Positions 9,317 to 19,047 are shown, counted from the stretch's first letter. The stretch: 64,000 nucleotides of DNA from Azophilus sp965215035 (GCA_965215035.1 OZ244040.1:3906001-3970000), one strand, 5' to 3'. Numbers and translations are program-made. Notes: generated by a model from the letters alone, not told the origin.

Positions 9317-9745
9317 TCAAATCTCGATGGGCTGCGGCTGCTGCGCCGCATGGGGGTGCTCGGCACCGGCATAAACCTTGAGCTTGCGGAACACCGCCCG
9401 GCCCAGTGGATTCCTCGGCAGCATGCCCTTCACCGCTTTCTCGATGATCCGCTCTGGATGGGTCTGCCGCATCCTAGCCAAGCTGGTGCTCTTGATACCG
9501 CCCGGATAACCGCTATGGCGGTGGTAGATCTTCTTGGTTTCCTTGTTTCCGGTAACCCGCACCTTGGCCGCGTTGATCACGATAATGTAGTCGCCGGTAT
9601 CGACATGGGGCGTATATTCCGGCTTGTGCTTGCCGCGCAGGCGATGCGCCACCGCAGACGCCAGCCGCCCCAAGGTGCGGTTCTCGGCATCCACGACATA
9701 CCATGTTCGTTGCACGTCCTGCGCGCGCGTACTGATGGTTTTCAC
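9317..9745 (-). CDS. rplM: 50S ribosomal protein L13
   Basis: L13 is an early assembly protein of the large subunit. The 142-residue product matches the E. coli length exactly and shows the patterns WYVVDAENRTLGRLAS, LRGKHKPEYTPH and GMLPRNPLGR. It is the first gene of the rplM-rpsI unit; the 147 bp upstream to zapE is expected to hold its promoter. Confidence 0.96.
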   Translation of the reverse strand: MKTISTRAQDVQRTWYVVDAENRTLGRLASAVAHRLRGKHKPEYTPHVDTGDYIIVINAAKVRVTGNKETKKIYHRHSGYPGGIKSTSLARMRQTHPERIIEKAVKGMLPRNPLGRAVFRKLKVYAGAEHPHAAQQPQPIEI

Positions 9746-9892
9746 AACCCGCTGATGTGTGCCGGAATTTGGAAGGCGCGCATGTTAGCGAAGGGGTATG
9801 GCTTTGACAACAGCGGCGGGCAAGGCGACGGCGGGTAATTGACCGTTCTGGCATCGCGACCATGGCCGCGGCGCATGACGGCGGGCGGTGCC

Positions 9893-10969
9893 TCAGCCGG
9901 CCTTGTGCGACCTGCCCAGATAGGCCTGGGACTGCATTTCCACCAGGCGGCTGCGCGTGCGTTCGAACTCGCCGCGCAGCCGCTCTCCGCCATAGAGTTC
10001 CCCGGCGGGCGCTTCCGCCGACACGATGAGCTTGACGTTGCGGTCGTAGAATTCATCGACCAGGCTGATGAAGCGGCGCGCGGCGTCCTCGTCGGCGGCA
10101 CCGAAACAGCGCACATTGGATACCAGTACCGCGTGGTGGCAACGGGCGAGTTCCACATAGTCGTGCTGGCTGCGCGGGCCTTCGCACAGTTCCGCGAATT
10201 CGAACCAGGCGACATCGTCGGCCAGGTGGCGCGCATGGATTGGCCGCCCGTTGACGGTAAGGTCAACCGCCGCCCGCGAGTGGCCGCGCGCCAGTGCGGC
10301 GAAACTGGCGGCGAGACCTCGTTCCGCCTCGGCATCCAGCGGCGCGTGGTAAATCTCGGCCCGCTCCAAGGCCCGCAGCCGGTGATCGACATGGCCTTCC
10401 AAGCGGTGCGTCAGGGTGTGTTCCTGTAGCGCAGCTATGGCCGGCAGGAAGCGGCGGCGCTGCAAACCGTTCTCGTAAAGAAGGCTCGGCCGCACGTTGG
10501 ATGTGGCCACCAGGGTCAGGCCGCGGCCGAACAGATGCTGCAAAAGTTCGCCCAGAATCATGGCGTCCCCGATATCGGACACGAAGAACTCATCGAAGCA
10601 AAGCACCCGGGTGCCATCGGCCAGCCCGTCGGCGACGCGGCGCAGGGGGTTCGGTGTGCCGCGCCAGGTGTGCAGATCCTCATGCACCCTGCCCATGAAC
10701 CGATGGAAATGCATGCGTAGCTTGCCCACCGACAGGCAGTCGTGGAAGAGGTCCATCAGCATGGTCTTGCCACGGCCCACCCCACCCCACAGGTACAGGC
10801 CGCGCTCCGGTTCGCGTGGGCGCCGCCGGAACGGAAACAACCCCCGCGGGCGCCGTTGCTCCAGCCGGTGATGGAGGTTGTCCAGCAGCGCCACGGCGCG
10901 GGCCTGGCCCGGGTCCTCGGTAAGACGCCCCGTCGCCAATTCCTGCCGATATCTTTCCACGGGGGACAT
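9893..10969 (-). CDS. zapE: cell division ATPase ZapE (AFG1-like)
   Basis: ZapE is an AAA-type ATPase that associates with the Z-ring and is related to mitochondrial AFG1/Lace1. Walker A is GGVGRGKT and Walker B is VLCFDEFFV, followed by SNVRPSLLYENGLQR, the family sensor region. ATG 10969 (MSPVERYRQEL) gives 358 residues; an ATG at 11002 adds 11 non-conserved residues. The gene stands alone between rplM and hisD on the minus strand. Confidence 0.93.
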   Translation of the reverse strand: MSPVERYRQELATGRLTEDPGQARAVALLDNLHHRLEQRRPRGLFPFRRRPREPERGLYLWGGVGRGKTMLMDLFHDCLSVGKLRMHFHRFMGRVHEDLHTWRGTPNPLRRVADGLADGTRVLCFDEFFVSDIGDAMILGELLQHLFGRGLTLVATSNVRPSLLYENGLQRRRFLPAIAALQEHTLTHRLEGHVDHRLRALERAEIYHAPLDAEAERGLAASFAALARGHSRAAVDLTVNGRPIHARHLADDVAWFEFAELCEGPRSQHDYVELARCHHAVLVSNVRCFGAADEDAARRFISLVDEFYDRNVKLIVSAEAPAGELYGGERLRGEFERTRSRLVEMQSQAYLGRSHKAG

Positions 10970-11066
10970 GGCGCGCCAATGTAGCGCCCCAACGTAGGTC
11001 AAACAACGCCCGGCAAGGCGTCCGGTCGCTATCTAGGGCGGAATCGGCGGCGGCTATGGCCGGGCA

Positions 11067-12362
11067 CTATTCCGTAGCCCGGGCCTCCGCCGCCAGGGCA
11101 TGGGCCTCCAGACCTTCGCTCCGGGCCAATACCGAAGCGGTGTGCGCCAGCGCCCGGCAGCCATGCCCGGTCAGGTGGATGACGGAACTGCGCTTCTGGA
11201 AATCGTCGACACTGAGCGGCGACGAGAAACGCGCGGTGCCGTGGGTGGGCAGCACATGGCTCGGCCCCGCCACATAGTCGCCCAGGACTTCCGGTGAGTG
11301 TGCGCCCAGAAAGATGGCGCCGGCGTTACGAACCTGGTCGAGCAGCGCCGCCGGATCGTCCACGGCCAGCATAAGGTGCTCCGGAGCGATGGAGTTGGCG
11401 ATCTCGACCGCCTCCTGGAGCGACCGGGTCTGTATCAGCGCGCCCCGGCGCTCCAAGGAGCGCGCAATGATCTCTTGGCGCTCCCGCCCGGCGAGCAGCG
11501 CCCGCATGCGCGATGCCAAGGTGTCGAGATAGCTCCCGTGGGGGCACAGCAAGAGACTCTGCGCCAATGGGTCGTGCTCCGCCTGGGCAAACAGGTCGTA
11601 TACCAGCCAGTCCACAGGGGTGGTGCCATCGGCGACGATGAGAATCTCGCTGGGGCCGGCGATCAGGTCGATGCCGGTCTTGCCGAACACCCGCCGCTTG
11701 GCGGCGGTGACATAGGCCCCGCCGGGACCAACGATCTTGTTTACCGAGCGGATGGTCTCGGTACCCCAGGCCAGCGCCGAGATGGCCTGGGCACCGCCAA
11801 TCGCATAGGCCTCGGTAACCCCGACAAGGTGCAGTGCCGCCAGCACCATCGGGTTGCGCACACCCGCCGGGGCCGGCATGGTGACAACAATCTCGCCCAC
11901 GCCAGCGACGCGGGCGGGCACGATCGTCATCAAAACCGTCGAGGGGTAGGCCGCCTGGCCGCCGGGCACGTAGACGCCGACCCGGTCCAGCGCGGTGACC
12001 CGTTGACCAAGACGGTTGCCCAGGTCGTCCTCGTAGGTCCAGGACTCCCGTACCTGCCGCCGGTGATAGTCCTCGATGCGCGCCCGGGCAACCTCCAGCG
12101 CCGAACGCCGCACGGCGGGCAGGCCCTCGAACGCCCGGCGAAACTCCGCCGCGGTCAGTACCAGGTCGCCGATGTCCGCGCAGTTGGCCGCATCGAAACG
12201 GTTGGTCAGTTCCACCAGCGCCGCATCGCCCCCCGCCCTGACCTCGGCGACGATGTCGGTAACCGCCTCCTCCACGCCCCCGGAGTTCGCATCGATGCCC
12301 GTCAACGCATCGAGCGCCCCAGCGAACCCAGGCGCTCCACTGTGCAAACGCCGTATCCTCAT
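11067..12362 (-). CDS. hisD: histidinol dehydrogenase
   Basis: HisD catalyses the last two oxidations of histidine synthesis (histidinol to histidine, NAD and Zn dependent). The 431-residue protein has the expected QRVTALDRVGVYVPGG start of the core, GPGGAYVTAAKR, the GPSEILIVADGT segment and the C-terminal THGTARFSSPLSV. It lies 18 bp downstream of murA; in many proteobacteria hisG separates these two genes, and it is missing here. Confidence 0.95.
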   Translation of the reverse strand: MRIRRLHSGAPGFAGALDALTGIDANSGGVEEAVTDIVAEVRAGGDAALVELTNRFDAANCADIGDLVLTAAEFRRAFEGLPAVRRSALEVARARIEDYHRRQVRESWTYEDDLGNRLGQRVTALDRVGVYVPGGQAAYPSTVLMTIVPARVAGVGEIVVTMPAPAGVRNPMVLAALHLVGVTEAYAIGGAQAISALAWGTETIRSVNKIVGPGGAYVTAAKRRVFGKTGIDLIAGPSEILIVADGTTPVDWLVYDLFAQAEHDPLAQSLLLCPHGSYLDTLASRMRALLAGRERQEIIARSLERRGALIQTRSLQEAVEIANSIAPEHLMLAVDDPAALLDQVRNAGAIFLGAHSPEVLGDYVAGPSHVLPTHGTARFSSPLSVDDFQKRSSVIHLTGHGCRALAHTASVLARSEGLEAHALAAEARATE

Positions 12363-12380
12363 CCGTTGGCCTCCGTGGAT

Positions 12381-13637
12381 CTATTCCCGCCGCACATCGG
12401 CACCCAAGGCCGACAATTTCTCCTCAATTGCCTCGTAGCCCCGGTCAATGTGGTAAATGCGGTCGATGGTCGTGCATCCCTCGGCGACCAGCCCGGCGAC
12501 CACCAGGCTGAACGAGGCACGCAGGTCGGTCGCCATGACCGGTGCCGCCCTGAGTGTCTCCACCCCACGCACCAGGGCGGTGGATTTGCCCTGCAATTCG
12601 ATGTGCGCGCCAAGCCGCTTGATCTCCTGCACATGCATGAAGCGATTCTCGAATATGTTCTCGGTGACCCGGCAGGTGCCCTCGGCCACCGCGTTCATGG
12701 CCAGAAACTGCGCCTGCATGTCGGTTGGGAAGCCCGGGTAGGGGGCGGTTTCGATATCGACCCCACGCGGACGCGAGCGCATGTCGAGTTCCACCCAGCC
12801 CTGGCCCGTGCGGATGTCGGCACCCGCCACCATGAGCCGCTCCAGCACCGCGCCGAGCGTACGCGGGTCGACGCCCGTCAGGCGCACGCGCCCGCGGGTT
12901 GCCGCGACGGCAATCAGGTAGGTTCCCGCCTCCACCCGATCCCCCATGACCGCGTAGTCCGCGCCGCCAAGCTCCCGTACCCCGTCTATCTCGATGGTGG
13001 ATGTGCCGTGCCCGGATACCCGCGCACCCAGGGTATTGAGGAAGTTGCCAAGGTCGACGATCTCCGGCTCCCGGGCGGCGCCATGCAAAACGGTTCTGCC
13101 GTCGGCCAGCGCCGCCGCCATCATCAGGTTCTCGGTGCCGCCAACGGTAACCATGTCCATACGCACCTCGGCACCCTTAAGCCCGCCCGGCACCCTGGCC
13201 CGCACATAGCCGTCGCGCATGCCGATCTCCGCGCCCATGGCGGCAAGGCCCTTCAGATGCTGATCCACCGGACGCGCACCTATGGCGCAGCCGCCGGGCA
13301 AGGACACCTCGGCCCCGCCGAACCGGGCCAAGAGCGGCCCCATCACGAGGAAGGACGCACGCATGGTCTTGACGAGGTCGTAGGGCGCACGCGGCTCGGT
13401 GGGTATCCCGGCCCCGATACTCACGCGCGAGTCGCCGTCGGCGGTAACCTCGGCGCCTAGGTGGCGCAGCAGCCCGAGCATGGTCTTGATGTCGTTGAGA
13501 CGCGGCATGTTGCCGAGCACCACCCGCTCCCCGGCAAGCAGGCTGGCGGCCAGAATGGGCAAGGCGGCGTTCTTGGCGCCCGAGATGCGCAAGGATCCCT
13601 CGAGGCGCCGCCCGCCGTTGATGAGGAGCTTGTCCAT
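12381..13637 (-). CDS. murA: UDP-N-acetylglucosamine 1-carboxyvinyltransferase
   Basis: MurA performs the first committed step of peptidoglycan synthesis, adding enolpyruvate to UDP-GlcNAc. The 418-residue protein starts with MDKLLINGG, has SGAKNAALPILAA, and retains the catalytic cysteine (Cys117) in LPGGCAIGARPVDQH, so it would be fosfomycin-sensitive by residue type. It sits between ibaG and hisD, the usual mla-ibaG-murA arrangement. Confidence 0.96.
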   Translation of the reverse strand: MDKLLINGGRRLEGSLRISGAKNAALPILAASLLAGERVVLGNMPRLNDIKTMLGLLRHLGAEVTADGDSRVSIGAGIPTEPRAPYDLVKTMRASFLVMGPLLARFGGAEVSLPGGCAIGARPVDQHLKGLAAMGAEIGMRDGYVRARVPGGLKGAEVRMDMVTVGGTENLMMAAALADGRTVLHGAAREPEIVDLGNFLNTLGARVSGHGTSTIEIDGVRELGGADYAVMGDRVEAGTYLIAVAATRGRVRLTGVDPRTLGAVLERLMVAGADIRTGQGWVELDMRSRPRGVDIETAPYPGFPTDMQAQFLAMNAVAEGTCRVTENIFENRFMHVQEIKRLGAHIELQGKSTALVRGVETLRAAPVMATDLRASFSLVVAGLVAEGCTTIDRIYHIDRGYEAIEEKLSALGADVRRE

Positions 13638-13814
13638 CGAGGATCCTCCCCGCTAACACCAATGGCGCCAATCGACCCCGGCGACCGCGCGGCACACAGC
13701 CGCCGAACCAAGGCGGCGAATGAGGGTGGCATGGGCGACAACGCCAACTTCCATGCCGCCCGGCACCCCGGCCCACCGGTATCCGCGGGACAGGACGGGT
13801 ACCCCGCCCACGCT

Positions 13815-14054
13815 TCAACCGCGCTCGGCGGCAGTAGCGGCGTCTATCGAGACGGCGTGCAAACTGCCCTCGGCGATAAACCCCTGAATACAGGCATATA
13901 CCGCCTGGTGCCTGCGCACCCGGCTCAACTGCTGGAAGGCATCGCTGGTCACGGCAATGAGCGCCCGGTTGCCCTCCAGCACCACATCCACCCGGCTGTC
14001 GGGCAACGCCTCCTGGATACGTCGTTCGATTTCAGTTCGCAAGGTCACCCGCAT
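13815..14054 (-). CDS. ibaG: BolA family protein IbaG
   Basis: IbaG is a small BolA-type protein that forms Fe-S bridged complexes with monothiol glutaredoxins. The 79-residue product has the BolA core: a DVVLEGNRALIAVTSDAF strand region and RVRRHQAVYACIQ with the conserved histidine. Its place between the mla operon and murA is the standard yrbA/ibaG position. The 177 bp that follow, before murA, contain no further gene that I can support. Confidence 0.88.
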   Translation of the reverse strand: MRVTLRTEIERRIQEALPDSRVDVVLEGNRALIAVTSDAFQQLSRVRRHQAVYACIQGFIAEGSLHAVSIDAATAAERG

Positions 14055-14156
14055 GCTCCACTAGCCGCTGGCATAGCCGGCCCACCCGTCTTCGCGACCC
14101 ATATCGGCGGGATACTAAGCAATCGGCTTTGGTTCACTGCCACGGCTGCCATTCTG

Positions 14157-14453
14157 TCACGCCTCGAGGGTCAATATGTCGTTCAGGCCGGAGAAGGCGG
14201 CGATGTTGCGCAACGCCACCGACGTGCCGGTGAAGACGACCGACTTGCCGCTACCGGCCGCGGCACGCCACCAGGCGACGAAGAGAGCCACGGCCAGGCT
14301 GCTGGCCTGTTCCAAGCCGGAACAGTCGAAGCGGACAGTTTCGCCCTCCGCCCGATCAATCAGCGCCTCGCCCCGTTGCCGCAAGGCGGCCAGGTTGGCG
14401 AAGGCGACCCGGCCGGACAGCCGGCCACTCTCGTCTAGTGCCCAGGCCGTCAC
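14157..14453 (-). CDS. mlaB: STAS-domain protein MlaB
   Basis: MlaB is the cytoplasmic STAS subunit that stabilises and regulates the MlaFE transporter. The 98 residues show the STAS pattern (RFDCSGLEQASSLAVALFVAW split over the central helix) with the conserved serine in the QASSLA turn. Its ATG overlaps the mlaC stop by 4 bp, indicating coupling. Confidence 0.88.
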   Translation of the reverse strand: MTAWALDESGRLSGRVAFANLAALRQRGEALIDRAEGETVRFDCSGLEQASSLAVALFVAWWRAAAGSGKSVVFTGTSVALRNIAAFSGLNDILTLEA

Positions 14454-15172
14454 GCGCCGCCGCTCCCCACCGATGCCCCGGAACCATCCTCGGCAACCAC
14501 ACCGGCCCAGGCATCGATGACCAGGTCCAGGTCGCCGCCGTAGCGCACATCGGAGACGGCGCTCTTGAACTGGCTGCGGAAGGTAAGGCCGATGTTGACG
14601 CCGGCGATCAGGATATTGCCGATTCGCCAGGCACCATCCTTGCCGAGACGCAACGTATAGACCACCGGATACACATTGCCGGCAGTGCGAATCTCCATCT
14701 TGACGTTCTGGCGATCGGGCCTGCGCGGCGGCCCTTCCGGGGGCAGCACCACCACCTCGCCGTCCTCGAACCGGGTCAGCGACATGGCGTAGGTGCGCAG
14801 CAGGCTGGCCTTGAAGTTGTCCACGAAGCGCTCGCGCTGTTCGGCGGTCGCCTTGCGGTAGTGCACCGACATGACGCCCCGGGCGAAGCTGTTGAAGTCG
14901 ATCACCGGCGTCAGCAGCGCATCGACCTCGGCATAGAACCGCTCCGGGTCGCTAGCCGCATAGCCCCGCGACGCCTTGATGAGCGCCAGCAGTTGCTCCG
15001 ATGTGGCCTGAACGAGCCGGTGGGGCGCCGAATCGAACCGGGCATCGACCACCTCTGCCCCATCCGTGGCCCGGGCCGCCGCAAACAGGACGCCGATGGC
15101 GGCGCAAACGGCCAGGGTGCGCAACACACCAACACCCCGGCCAACCGGAATTCGACACCAACGTACTTTCAT
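14450..15172 (-). CDS. mlaC: periplasmic phospholipid-binding protein MlaC
   Basis: MlaC shuttles phospholipid between the outer-membrane MlaA complex and the inner-membrane MlaFEDB complex. The 240-residue product has a signal peptide (VLRTLAVCAAIGVLFAAA), then the Tol_Tol_Ttg2 fold with FNSFARGVMSVHYRKAT and DGAWRIGNILIAGVNIG. It overlaps mlaD and mlaB by 4 bp each. Confidence 0.92.
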   Translation of the reverse strand: MKVRWCRIPVGRGVGVLRTLAVCAAIGVLFAAARATDGAEVVDARFDSAPHRLVQATSEQLLALIKASRGYAASDPERFYAEVDALLTPVIDFNSFARGVMSVHYRKATAEQRERFVDNFKASLLRTYAMSLTRFEDGEVVVLPPEGPPRRPDRQNVKMEIRTAGNVYPVVYTLRLGKDGAWRIGNILIAGVNIGLTFRSQFKSAVSDVRYGGDLDLVIDAWAGVVAEDGSGASVGSGGA

Positions 15173-15624
15173 GAGCCCAGGTTCGTCACCAGCTCGCCGA
15201 TCAGGTTTTCCAGCACCAGCGCACTCTGGGTGTCCATAATCTCATCGCCATCGCCAAGGATTTCCTCCTCCGCCCCCGGCAACAGGTTCACGTAGCGCGC
15301 GCCCAGTATCCCCTCGGTCAAAATCTGCGCACCGGTGTCGGCGCTCAGCCGCCCGGCCTGTCGCTCGATCTCCATATGCACGACCGCCTCGCCGTACTCC
15401 GTATCCACCCGAATTGCGGAGACGCGGCCGATGGCAACCCCGGCCATGCTGACCTTGGCCCGCCGCTTCAGCCCGGCCACATCGTCAAAGCGGGCGGTGA
15501 TGGAATAGGTGGAACCGTCCTGAAAGTTAATGCCGCTCACCCGCACGACCAGAAAAACGAGAGCCAGCACACCGGCAAGCACGAAGGCGCCGACACTGAT
15601 TTCCACCGTTCGCATGCGCATCAT
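15169..15624 (-). CDS. mlaD: MCE-domain protein MlaD
   Basis: MlaD is the membrane-anchored MCE ring subunit. One N-terminal helix (VGAFVLAGVLALVFLVV) is followed by a single MCE domain, with YSITARFDDVAGLKRRAKV and the GILGARYVNL motif. The length (151 aa) is normal. It is translationally coupled to mlaE and mlaC by 4-bp overlaps. Confidence 0.94.
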   Translation of the reverse strand: MMRMRTVEISVGAFVLAGVLALVFLVVRVSGINFQDGSTYSITARFDDVAGLKRRAKVSMAGVAIGRVSAIRVDTEYGEAVVHMEIERQAGRLSADTGAQILTEGILGARYVNLLPGAEEEILGDGDEIMDTQSALVLENLIGELVTNLGS

Positions 15625-16403
15625 CCGAAATCTCCGTACAGCCCCAGCGTCAGCAGGAAGTCCAGGGCCAGGATCATCACCGACGAATACACCACGGTGC
15701 GCGTGGTGGCAAGCCCGATGCCCTCGGCCGAGGGATAGGTATCATAACCTTGGAAGACGGCGATCCAAGTAACCACCACCGCAAAGAAGACGCTTTTCAG
15801 CATACCTTTGCCGATGTCTTCCCAAATCTCCACCACATCGGTCATACCGGACCAGAACGCGCCCCGCTCGATGCCCAGCCACTCTATGCCGACCACCACG
15901 CCGCCGTAAATGGCCACCACGTTGAATATGGCCGTCAGCAGGGGCAGGCTGATGAATCCCGCCCACAGCCGGGGTGCCACAACGCGCCTGAGCGGGTCGA
16001 CACCCATCATCTCCATGCTCGCCAACTGCTCGGTGGATTTCATCAAGCCGATCTCGGCGGTGATGGCGGACCCGGCGCGACCGGCGAACAGGAGCGCCGT
16101 GATCACCGGCCCGAGTTCGCGCAGCAACACCACCGCGAGGCCGACGCCCACCGCATCCTGGGCACCGAAGCGCGCAAGCTGCGTATAGAACTGCAAGGCC
16201 AGCACGGCACCGATGGAAAAGGCAGACAGCATGACGATGATGAGCGACAGTACGCCCACGTTGTAGACCTGCCGCACTATCAGGTACAGGTCCGCCGGAC
16301 CCGGCAACCAGACGAGGGACGCCACCCAGAGTATGGATGCCCGGCCCAGGCTCTGGATCCTGCCCAGTGCCTGTTGGCCGAGCCGGCGCAACAACGGCAG
16401 CAT
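15621..16403 (-). CDS. mlaE: phospholipid transport permease MlaE
   Basis: MlaE is the integral membrane permease of the Mla ABC system. ATG 16403 gives 260 residues, the E. coli length, with about five or six hydrophobic helices and the family motif GRAGSAITAEIGLMKSTEQ. An upstream extension to 16448 is possible but runs through a 37-bp duplicated segment that also contains this ATG. It is separated from mlaF by about 120 bp, whereas the other mla genes overlap. Confidence 0.93.
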   Translation of the reverse strand: MLPLLRRLGQQALGRIQSLGRASILWVASLVWLPGPADLYLIVRQVYNVGVLSLIIVMLSAFSIGAVLALQFYTQLARFGAQDAVGVGLAVVLLRELGPVITALLFAGRAGSAITAEIGLMKSTEQLASMEMMGVDPLRRVVAPRLWAGFISLPLLTAIFNVVAIYGGVVVGIEWLGIERGAFWSGMTDVVEIWEDIGKGMLKSVFFAVVVTWIAVFQGYDTYPSAEGIGLATTRTVVYSSVMILALDFLLTLGLYGDFG

Positions 16404-16508
16404 CAGCACCGGGCCTCTCGGGAAGGGAAGTTGAATGAACCGCCGCATCCGCAGTCGGTCGAATCGTTCGTCATCAGCACCGGGTCTCTCCCGAAGGGAA
16501 GTTGAATG
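16401..16508. repeat. 37-bp direct repeat pair, 71-bp period, at the mlaE start
   Basis: Copies at 16401-16437 and 16472-16508 differ at three bases. On the transcribed (minus) strand the downstream copy includes the mlaE start codon, so the duplication produced a second, out-of-context ATG upstream. The pair fills most of the mlaF-mlaE gap. Confidence 0.85.
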
Positions 16509-16526
16509 GTGTTGGGGTCAAGTCCG

Positions 16527-17381
16527 TTACCGCCGACCGCCCGCCTGTCCGCAATCCCCGCCCAACAGATCTTGACGGTAGTCCGGGGCCGGGTAGTGGA
16601 AGGGCACCGGGCCATCCGGAGCGCCATTGATGAACTGGCGCACTTCCGGCTCGGGATGGTCCTTCAACACCTGCGCCGCACCGGCACCGATTACGCCGCC
16701 CCCGGAAAGCACAAAGATTTCGTCGGCAATGCTGGCGGTTTCGTGAATGTCGTGGGAAACCACCAGGCTGGTGGTGCCAAGGGCTTCGTTGAGGTTGCGT
16801 ATGAGGCTCAGCAAGACCCCCATGGCGATGGGGTCCTGGCCGGCGAAGGGCTCGTCGTACATGATGAGCTCCGGGTCGAGGGCGATCGCCCGGGCGAGCG
16901 CCACGCGCCGCGCCATGCCCCCGGAAAGTTCGTTCGGCATCAGGCTACGGGCACCGCGAAGGCCAACCGCGTTGAGCTTCATCAGCACCAGGTCGCGCAA
17001 ACTGTCTTCCGGTAGCTTGGTGTGCGCACGCAGGGGAAAGGCCACGTTTTCGAATACGTTCAGATCCGTAAACAGCGCCGCCGACTGAAACAGCACGCCC
17101 ATACGGCGACGTATCGAGAAAAGTTCCGCACGCGGCACCCGTGCGACATCCCGGCCACCCACAAGCACCTGGCCGCGATCCGGCTTGAGGCTACCGCCGA
17201 TCATCCGGAGCAGCGTCGTCTTGCCGCAGCCACTCGGCCCCATGATGGCGGTGATGCGGCTGCGGGGAATATCCAAGGACAGGTCCGCGAAGAGCACCCG
17301 GTCGCCGATGGCGTAGTGCAGGCCCCGAATCTCGACGAGATTCGCCGTCTCCTTGGAGGCCTTCGTGGGTTCTAGGGGCAT
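16527..17381 (-). CDS. mlaF: phospholipid transport ATPase MlaF
   Basis: MlaF is the ABC ATPase that powers the Mla pathway. Walker A is GPSGCGKT, the signature is LSGGMARR, Walker B is LIMYDEPFAGQDP, and the switch histidine is in VVSHD. ATG 17381 (MPLEPTKASK) was preferred over 17429 because the upstream 16 residues are not family-like. The C-terminus is about 15 residues longer than E. coli MlaF. It is the first gene of mlaFEDCB and is divergent from yrbG. Confidence 0.94.
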   Translation of the reverse strand: MPLEPTKASKETANLVEIRGLHYAIGDRVLFADLSLDIPRSRITAIMGPSGCGKTTLLRMIGGSLKPDRGQVLVGGRDVARVPRAELFSIRRRMGVLFQSAALFTDLNVFENVAFPLRAHTKLPEDSLRDLVLMKLNAVGLRGARSLMPNELSGGMARRVALARAIALDPELIMYDEPFAGQDPIAMGVLLSLIRNLNEALGTTSLVVSHDIHETASIADEIFVLSGGGVIGAGAAQVLKDHPEPEVRQFINGAPDGPVPFHYPAPDYRQDLLGGDCGQAGGRR

Positions 17382-17543
17382 GGGGGGAATTTCAACATCT
17401 GCGCTGTTCTGGCACAAGCAAGGGCGCAATCATCACGGCTCCCGCCCCAGGGTGGCGCGGTTCCCCGTCAATGGGGTGTGACTAATTTTTGAACAGCGTC
17501 TAAAGTGCGCATTCCGGCTTGATTGGCCGCTCTCTGATTCGCT

Positions 17544-18512
17544 ATGTGGATCCCCGTCCTCGGGCTGGTCGTTGGCTTCATGGCTCTGGTCTGGAGCGCG
17601 GACAAGTTCCTATCCGGTGCCGCGAGCACGGCCCATAACCTGGGCGTCTCCAAGATACTCATCGGGCTAACCATCGTTTCCATCGGCACCTCGGCCCCGG
17701 AGATTTTCGTGGCGGTCACCGCGGCGCTGGAGGGGAACCCACTGCTCGGCGTCGGCAACGCCATCGGTTCCAACATCGCCAACATCGGGCTGGTGCTTGG
17801 CGTGACGGCGATCGTCGCGCCGCTGCCCTTCTCGAAACGGGTATTGCATGCGGAATTGCCCTGGCTGCTAGGCGCCACCCTGCTGGCGCTGGTACTGATG
17901 TTCGACCATGAACTCGCCTTGGTGGACAGTCTGTTCCTGCTGTCCGGGTTGTTGATTATTCTCTACTTGCTGATTTCCAACCGCTCGCCCGCGCACGCCG
18001 ACCTGTCGGAGAGCATCGGCGACGAGCTGGATGAACTGCCCGAGATGACCACTTGGCGGGGTGTCTTTTGGTTGGTCGGCGGCCTCGTCATTCTCGTCGG
18101 CAGCGCCGAACTGCTCGTCTGGTCAGCCACCAAAATCGCCAAGTTGCTCAATGTCAGCAGTATGCTTATCGGGCTCACCGTCGTGGCCGTGGGTACGAGC
18201 CTGCCGGAACTGGCAGCCACGGTCGGTGCCGCCATAAAGGGCCACACCGATATCGCCATCGGCAATGTCGTGGGCTCCAACATACTCAACATCCTAGCGG
18301 TGCTCGCCGTGCCGGGCCTGATCACCACGGCGCAGATGGAGCCGGTGGCGCTGTGGCGCGACTGCGGCATGATGGCCGCGCTGACGCTGTTGCTCGCCCT
18401 GTTCGCCTATGGGATCAATTCGCGCGCGGTCATCACCCGCTTCGAGGGCGTCGTCATGTTGCTTGCCTGGATCGGCTACAACTCACTACTGGTGCAGCAG
18501 TCGGTACACTAA
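17544..18512 (+). CDS. yrbG: calcium/sodium antiporter YrbG
   Basis: This is a CaCA-family exchanger of the inner membrane. The two inverted halves each carry the alpha-repeat: SIGTSAPEIFVAVTAA with GNAIGSNIANIGL, and AVGTSLPELAATVGAA with GNVVGSNILNILA, including both ion-binding glutamates. The 322 residues form about ten helices. It is the first gene of the rightward yrbG-kdsC-lptCAB run; kdsD, which follows it in E. coli, is absent. Confidence 0.94.
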   Translation: MWIPVLGLVVGFMALVWSADKFLSGAASTAHNLGVSKILIGLTIVSIGTSAPEIFVAVTAALEGNPLLGVGNAIGSNIANIGLVLGVTAIVAPLPFSKRVLHAELPWLLGATLLALVLMFDHELALVDSLFLLSGLLIILYLLISNRSPAHADLSESIGDELDELPEMTTWRGVFWLVGGLVILVGSAELLVWSATKIAKLLNVSSMLIGLTVVAVGTSLPELAATVGAAIKGHTDIAIGNVVGSNILNILAVLAVPGLITTAQMEPVALWRDCGMMAALTLLLALFAYGINSRAVITRFEGVVMLLAWIGYNSLLVQQSVH

Positions 18513-18513
18513 G

Positions 18514-19047
18514 ATGCATTGCGACAGCGATACCGAGCGACGGGCGGGGCGCACCCGGCTGGTGGTATTCGACGTTGACGGGGTGCTCACCGACGGCCGT
18601 ATCACTTACACCGACCGGGGCGACGAGCTCAAGTCGTTCAACGCCCAGGACGGATCGGCCATCAAGCGATTGATCGAGCGCGGCATCGAGGTGGCGCTGA
18701 TCACCGGCCGCGCATCGCCAATCGTCACCAGGCGGGCGAGCGAACTTGGCGTCCGCCACCTGTACGCGGGCGTCACCGACAAGGCGGCCACCCTCGCCCG
18801 CCTGCTCGACAAGCTCGGCCTCGTCGCGGCCAACTGCGCCTATGTCGGCGACGACTTCGCGGACCTAGACGTCTTCGGGTGCGTGGGCCTTGCCATCTCG
18901 GTGCCAAACGGCCAGCCGGAGGTGCGCCAGGCCGCCCACCATGTGACCGAGCGCGCCGGCGGCGAGGGTGCCGCGAGCGAAGTCTGCCGCCTGATCCTCA
19001 CCGCCCGGGACCGCCACGGCACCGCGATGCGCGACGATACCCGGTGA
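18514..19047 (+). CDS. kdsC: 3-deoxy-D-manno-octulosonate 8-phosphate phosphatase
   Basis: KdsC is a HAD-type phosphatase that releases Kdo for LPS synthesis. The nucleophile motif is FDVDGVLTDG, with a LITGR motif II and a YVGDDFADLDVF motif IV; there is no cap domain, as is normal for this tetrameric family. ATG 18514 (1 bp after the yrbG stop) gives 177 residues; the longer frame from 18409 only overlaps yrbG. Confidence 0.94.
   Translation: MHCDSDTERRAGRTRLVVFDVDGVLTDGRITYTDRGDELKSFNAQDGSAIKRLIERGIEVALITGRASPIVTRRASELGVRHLYAGVTDKAATLARLLDKLGLVAANCAYVGDDFADLDVFGCVGLAISVPNGQPEVRQAAHHVTERAGGEGAASEVCRLILTARDRHGTAMRDDTR

Noticed and set aside
11298..13460. 720-codon plus-strand ORF opposite hisD and murA
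   Set aside because: It is a GC-driven antisense shadow; both genes beneath it are complete and conserved.
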